Below, piece after piece: positions 5,707 to 8,113 of a DNA stretch of 8,113 nucleotides. Numbering within the stretch: the stretch's first letter is position 1; every line of letters starts with the position of its first letter. The notes beneath the pieces were generated by a model that worked only from the letters and a program-made list of their open reading frames with translations, was not told where the DNA came from and ran no database searches. This DNA comes from Myxococcales bacterium. GTDB lineage: Bacteria; Myxococcota; Myxococcia; Myxococcales; Myxococcaceae. The stretch lies in the NCBI GenBank assembly GCA_009885595.1, contig VFKJ01000075.1:1-8113 (forward strand), given 5' to 3'. Made by a program: the position numbers and the translations under genes.

Positions 5707-7938
5707 ATGCCCTCCTCCGGGCGCGGTGGGAAGCGTGAAATGACGGGTTCAGGGTATAGGGGGCAGGTGGAGTCCCAGAGTGTTCGCGCCGCCGGAGTTC
5801 GCCGGGGCTTTTTTTCCGGGTTGACGGTGGTCGCCTTGCTCTTCGTGGCCGCCTTTCCGGCGCGCCTGGCGGGGGCGTTGCGGGGTTGGGGCTCGCTCTT
5901 CGGCAAGCTGGAGAAGTCGCTCGCCGGCACGCTGCTCGATCTCTCGGCGGTGGTGTTGGTGATCACCCCGATGGTGGCGCTGGCGACGCTGCTGGTCCCG
6001 GTGCTGCTCAAGCCCGCCCGCGGCCCCAGGTGGCAGCGGCTGGGTGCGGTGATGTGGGCCTTTCCGTTCGGCTTCGCCTTGTGGGTGCTGACGGTGGTGG
6101 CGCAAGAGGTGAAATCGGAGCGCGGCGCGTTTCCCACCATGTTCGATCTGCTCGAGGGCGGAACCAACGCGTCGTTCGTGGAAGGGACGGTGGGTTTTCT
6201 TCGCTACGAGCGGATCTGGGTTCCGGCCTCGGTGGGCTGCGCGTTGGCGATGGTGCTGATGGCCCTGGTGTGGCGCCGGCCGGTGGGCGAGGTCACTCCG
6301 TGGAAGCGGTGGGCGATCGGGCTGACCGCCGGCATGGGCAGCGGGGCTGCGGGCGTGCTGCTGCTGGCGCTCACCCTGGCGTCCCTGGCGAACCGGTTCA
6401 CCAGCGCGGCGCTCGGAGATCCGATGACGGGCCTGGTGGAGAGCACGTTCGATCTGCTGCGACACCAGGGGCCGCAGACCCCGCGGCAGCTGGTGCTCAC
6501 CGCCGAGTTGCCCCAGCAGGCGATCAAGGAAGGCGCGACGTTGCTGGGCTGGCCCCCGTCGAAGCAGGGTGGGCCGCACCCGCACGCGCGCACGCTCGAC
6601 TTCGACACCGAGCCGCCCACGAAGGATCCGCGGGGCAGGGCGCTGGTGAAGGCGTTCGAGAAGCTGGGTGAGGCGTTGTTCGTGGAGGGCGATCCTTCGG
6701 TGGCGGTGTTCCACCTCTCGCTCGAGGGGTACCGGGCGGACGACCTTCACGCCCTCAACGAGGTAGCGCCGCGGGAGTTAGCGCCCTTCACCAACTCGCT
6801 CTACGAGGGCCGGCCGGGCGTGCTCACCAGCCGCAAGATGTTCCAGGCGGGGGTGCGCACCGCGCATGGCATGGGCGCGATGATGTGTGGCCTCGGCACG
6901 CTGCCGTACAACTTGAGCTTCATTCGCGATCTGCAGCCGTTCCCGGTGCGGTGCGCCTCGGACGTGCTCAGCACCGCGGGGTTTCAGCACTCGTTCTTCT
7001 ACGGCAGCGACGGCACCTTCGACGACATGGACGCGTATCTGAGGGGGCACGGGTTCTCGGTGGTGATGGCGCAGGCCGAGCTGCCCCAGAATCTCCCCAG
7101 GGGCACGTGGGATGGGATCTCCGACTTCGCGGTGTTCGACCTCGGGGTGAAGCACGTCGCGAAGTCGCTGCCCTCGGGCTCGCAGTTCTCGCTGTTGATG
7201 TCGTTGTCGAATCACTCGCCCTTCACCCAGCCGCAGGATCTGCCGCCGGAAGTGCTCGCGCGCGTCGACCTCGCGCTGAAGACGGCGGTCCATCGCGCCG
7301 ACGCGGATGATCGCCTGCGGTTGATCACCTACGCGTATACCGACGCCGCGGTGGAGCGGCTGTTCGCTCAGCTCGAGACCTCCGGGATCGCGGAGCGCTC
7401 GATCGTGATGTTGATGGCGGATCACTCGACGGGGCATGCCTACGTGTGGGGCAAGGAGGATCCCGAGTCGGACGTGGCGAAGTCGCAGATCCCGTTCGCG
7501 ATCGTGATCCCTCCGCAGTTCCTGGCGCGCGCGAAGGATCCGGTGGCGCTCACGGCCGCGTTGGCCGAGGCGCAGGCGCTGATCGAGGCGGGGCCGCTCT
7601 CGCAGAACGACGTGCCGATGCTGCTGCTGGCGATGTTGCAGGCGCACCCGTCGATGAAGGCGCTGCCGGTTTCGGAGCGGTGGCACACGCTCGGAGGGCA
7701 GGTGACCAGTCCCTGGTTCGAGCCGGGTGGCGACGAGGCCTCGTACATTCTGGGCATCAACGGGGTCAGCGAGCTCTTCGCGCTCGATCGCGACGGTCAG
7801 CGCGTGGGCAGCTACGAAGACTCGGCGTTCTTGAAGACGCGCGCTGATCGGTATCGCGTGACGCCGCGCCTGATTCCGATCACCGCGACGTTGATCGAGA
7901 CGATGAACAGCAACGGCACTGGGGTGGGCAGTCGCTGA
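5707..7938 (+). CDS. LTA synthase-like membrane sulfatase-fold enzyme (putative phosphoglycerol/phosphoethanolamine transferase)
   Basis: A 743-residue inner-membrane enzyme with its catalytic domain outside the cytoplasm. About five N-terminal helices (36-54, 76-101, 112-132, 172-189, 201-228) lead into an alkaline phosphatase/sulfatase-superfamily domain from about 330. By comparison with LtaS, likely metal and catalytic residues are Glu340 (SLEGY), the nucleophile Thr385 (GVRTAHG), and Asp572-His573 (ADHS); His503 (SNHSPF) matches the substrate-side histidine. All are present, so the enzyme should be active. Known relatives move glycerol phosphate or phosphoethanolamine from phospholipid to glycans; the donor and acceptor here are unknown. 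The longest frame starts at ATG 5707, where GAGGA abuts the ATG with no spacing, which is poor. ATG 5740, or GTG 5767 with AGGGGG just upstream, removes only the polar N-terminus and leaves room for divergent promoters, so the true start may be one of these. It is divergent from the NTPase-glycosyltransferase unit. Confidence 0.88.
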   Translation: MPSSGRGGKREMTGSGYRGQVESQSVRAAGVRRGFFSGLTVVALLFVAAFPARLAGALRGWGSLFGKLEKSLAGTLLDLSAVVLVITPMVALATLLVPVLLKPARGPRWQRLGAVMWAFPFGFALWVLTVVAQEVKSERGAFPTMFDLLEGGTNASFVEGTVGFLRYERIWVPASVGCALAMVLMALVWRRPVGEVTPWKRWAIGLTAGMGSGAAGVLLLALTLASLANRFTSAALGDPMTGLVESTFDLLRHQGPQTPRQLVLTAELPQQAIKEGATLLGWPPSKQGGPHPHARTLDFDTEPPTKDPRGRALVKAFEKLGEALFVEGDPSVAVFHLSLEGYRADDLHALNEVAPRELAPFTNSLYEGRPGVLTSRKMFQAGVRTAHGMGAMMCGLGTLPYNLSFIRDLQPFPVRCASDVLSTAGFQHSFFYGSDGTFDDMDAYLRGHGFSVVMAQAELPQNLPRGTWDGISDFAVFDLGVKHVAKSLPSGSQFSLLMSLSNHSPFTQPQDLPPEVLARVDLALKTAVHRADADDRLRLITYAYTDAAVERLFAQLETSGIAERSIVMLMADHSTGHAYVWGKEDPESDVAKSQIPFAIVIPPQFLARAKDPVALTAALAEAQALIEAGPLSQNDVPMLLLAMLQAHPSMKALPVSERWHTLGGQVTSPWFEPGGDEASYILGINGVSELFALDRDGQRVGSYEDSAFLKTRADRYRVTPRLIPITATLIETMNSNGTGVGSR

Positions 7939-7963
7939 GAGTGCTTGCGGCGGTGCTCACGTC

Positions 7964-7992
7964 GCCGAGGCCCTGGGCGCGCGGCTTTCTTT
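7964..7992 (+). terminator. Possible intrinsic terminator after the sulfatase-fold gene
   Basis: About 25 bases after the stop, GCCG (7964-7967) can pair with CGGC (7982-7985), and GCC (7970-7972 region) with GGC (7976-7978) around a small loop, giving an imperfect GC-rich hairpin. It is followed at once by TTTCTTT (7986-7992). The stem is interrupted and the T-tract is broken by a C, so this is a moderate call. The position is right for ending the plus-strand transcript. Confidence 0.4.
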
Positions 7993-8036
7993 GACGCGGT
8001 GACGATGGCTACGGGCTCGTTGACCCTAAAGCTTCG

Positions 8037-8082
8037 ACTCAATCGACCAGCGTACAGCCGGCTGTACGCTGGTCGATTGAGT
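8037..8082. repeat. Perfect 46-bp palindrome
   Basis: The 23-base left arm (8037-8059) begins ACTCAATCGACCAGCGTACA and ends GCC; the right arm (8060-8082) is its exact reverse complement with no spacer. Symmetry stops sharply at G8036 and T8083. The arms are only moderately GC-rich (roughly 55%) in a region near 70%. No T-run follows on either side, so it is not a classical intrinsic terminator, although a stable RNA hairpin could still stop or protect transcripts. It could be a dispersed palindromic element, a site for a DNA-binding or recombinase protein, or a bidirectional hairpin between this gene and the next one outside the window. The structure is certain; its function is unknown. Confidence 0.9.
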
Positions 8083-8113
8083 TGCCACTTCGTCAGGTGA
8101 GCGACCTTGCCGC

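Noticed and set aside
4614..6167. A 517-codon minus-strand frame running across the divergent start region
   Set aside because: Low-complexity Arg/Ala/Gly/Pro composition; it overlaps both the NTPase and the sulfatase-fold gene out of frame, with no recognisable motif.
5749..6750. A 333-codon minus-strand frame opposite the sulfatase-fold gene
   Set aside because: His/Arg/Gln-rich antisense shadow; the plus frame has clear membrane helices and catalytic residues.
6778..7686. A 302-codon minus-strand frame opposite the catalytic domain of the sulfatase-fold gene
   Set aside because: Almost entirely Arg, His, Leu and Gln; mirror of a GC-rich coding strand.
7812..8042. A 76-codon minus-strand frame ending the window, with a possible helix LLFIVSINVAVIGI
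   Set aside because: More than half lies antisense to the end of the sulfatase-fold gene, and its TTG start falls inside the palindrome; no independent coding evidence.
8037..8082. Palindrome read as a standard rho-independent terminator
   Set aside because: Neither side has a run of T, and a better hairpin with a T-tract lies nearer the stop codon at 7964-7992.
1..8113. CRISPR array, tRNA, rRNA, insertion sequence or toxin-antitoxin pair
   Set aside because: No spaced direct repeats, cloverleaf-like segment, transposase-like protein or small paired genes were seen by eye; all space but the last 175 bases is filled by four genes.

Overview
The window is strongly GC-rich (about 70% by eye). 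Its coding regions have the high third-position GC that produces long antisense shadow reading frames. The protein types (an exported chlorophyllase-like hydrolase, a large membrane-spanning NTPase, a NodC/PgaC-like glycosyltransferase and an LtaS-like sulfatase-fold enzyme) fit a large-genome diderm, most likely a myxobacterium or a relative in the Myxococcota. That assignment comes from protein style and base composition. No rRNA or other phylogenetic marker is present.

Layout. (1) 1-890, plus strand: an alpha/beta hydrolase whose 5' end is cut by the window edge. (2) 894-2195, minus strand: a membrane GT2 glycosyltransferase, convergent with the hydrolase and only 3 bases from it. (3) 2192-5692, minus strand: a 1166-residue protein with a signal peptide, a cysteine-rich extracytoplasmic half, one transmembrane helix and a cytoplasmic P-loop NTPase half. 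It overlaps the glycosyltransferase by 4 bases (GTGA), so the two form a translationally coupled unit with the NTPase first. (4) 5707-7938, plus strand: a five-helix membrane protein with a sulfatase-fold catalytic domain of the LTA synthase/phosphoglycerol transferase type, divergent from the NTPase with only 14 bases between the longest reading frames. (5) 7939-8113: a noncoding tail with a possible intrinsic terminator and a perfect 46-bp palindrome.

Working model (inference): genes 2-4 form an envelope glycopolymer locus. The GT2 enzyme would build or start a polysaccharide at the inner membrane. The sulfatase-fold enzyme could add phosphoglycerol- or phosphoethanolamine-type groups on the outer face. 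The large NTPase would sense something in the periplasm and control its coupled glycosyltransferase. The receptor-like NTPase is the least familiar part and the best candidate for an undescribed system. The hydrolase is convergent and may be unrelated. No tRNA, rRNA, CRISPR array or insertion sequence was recognised.
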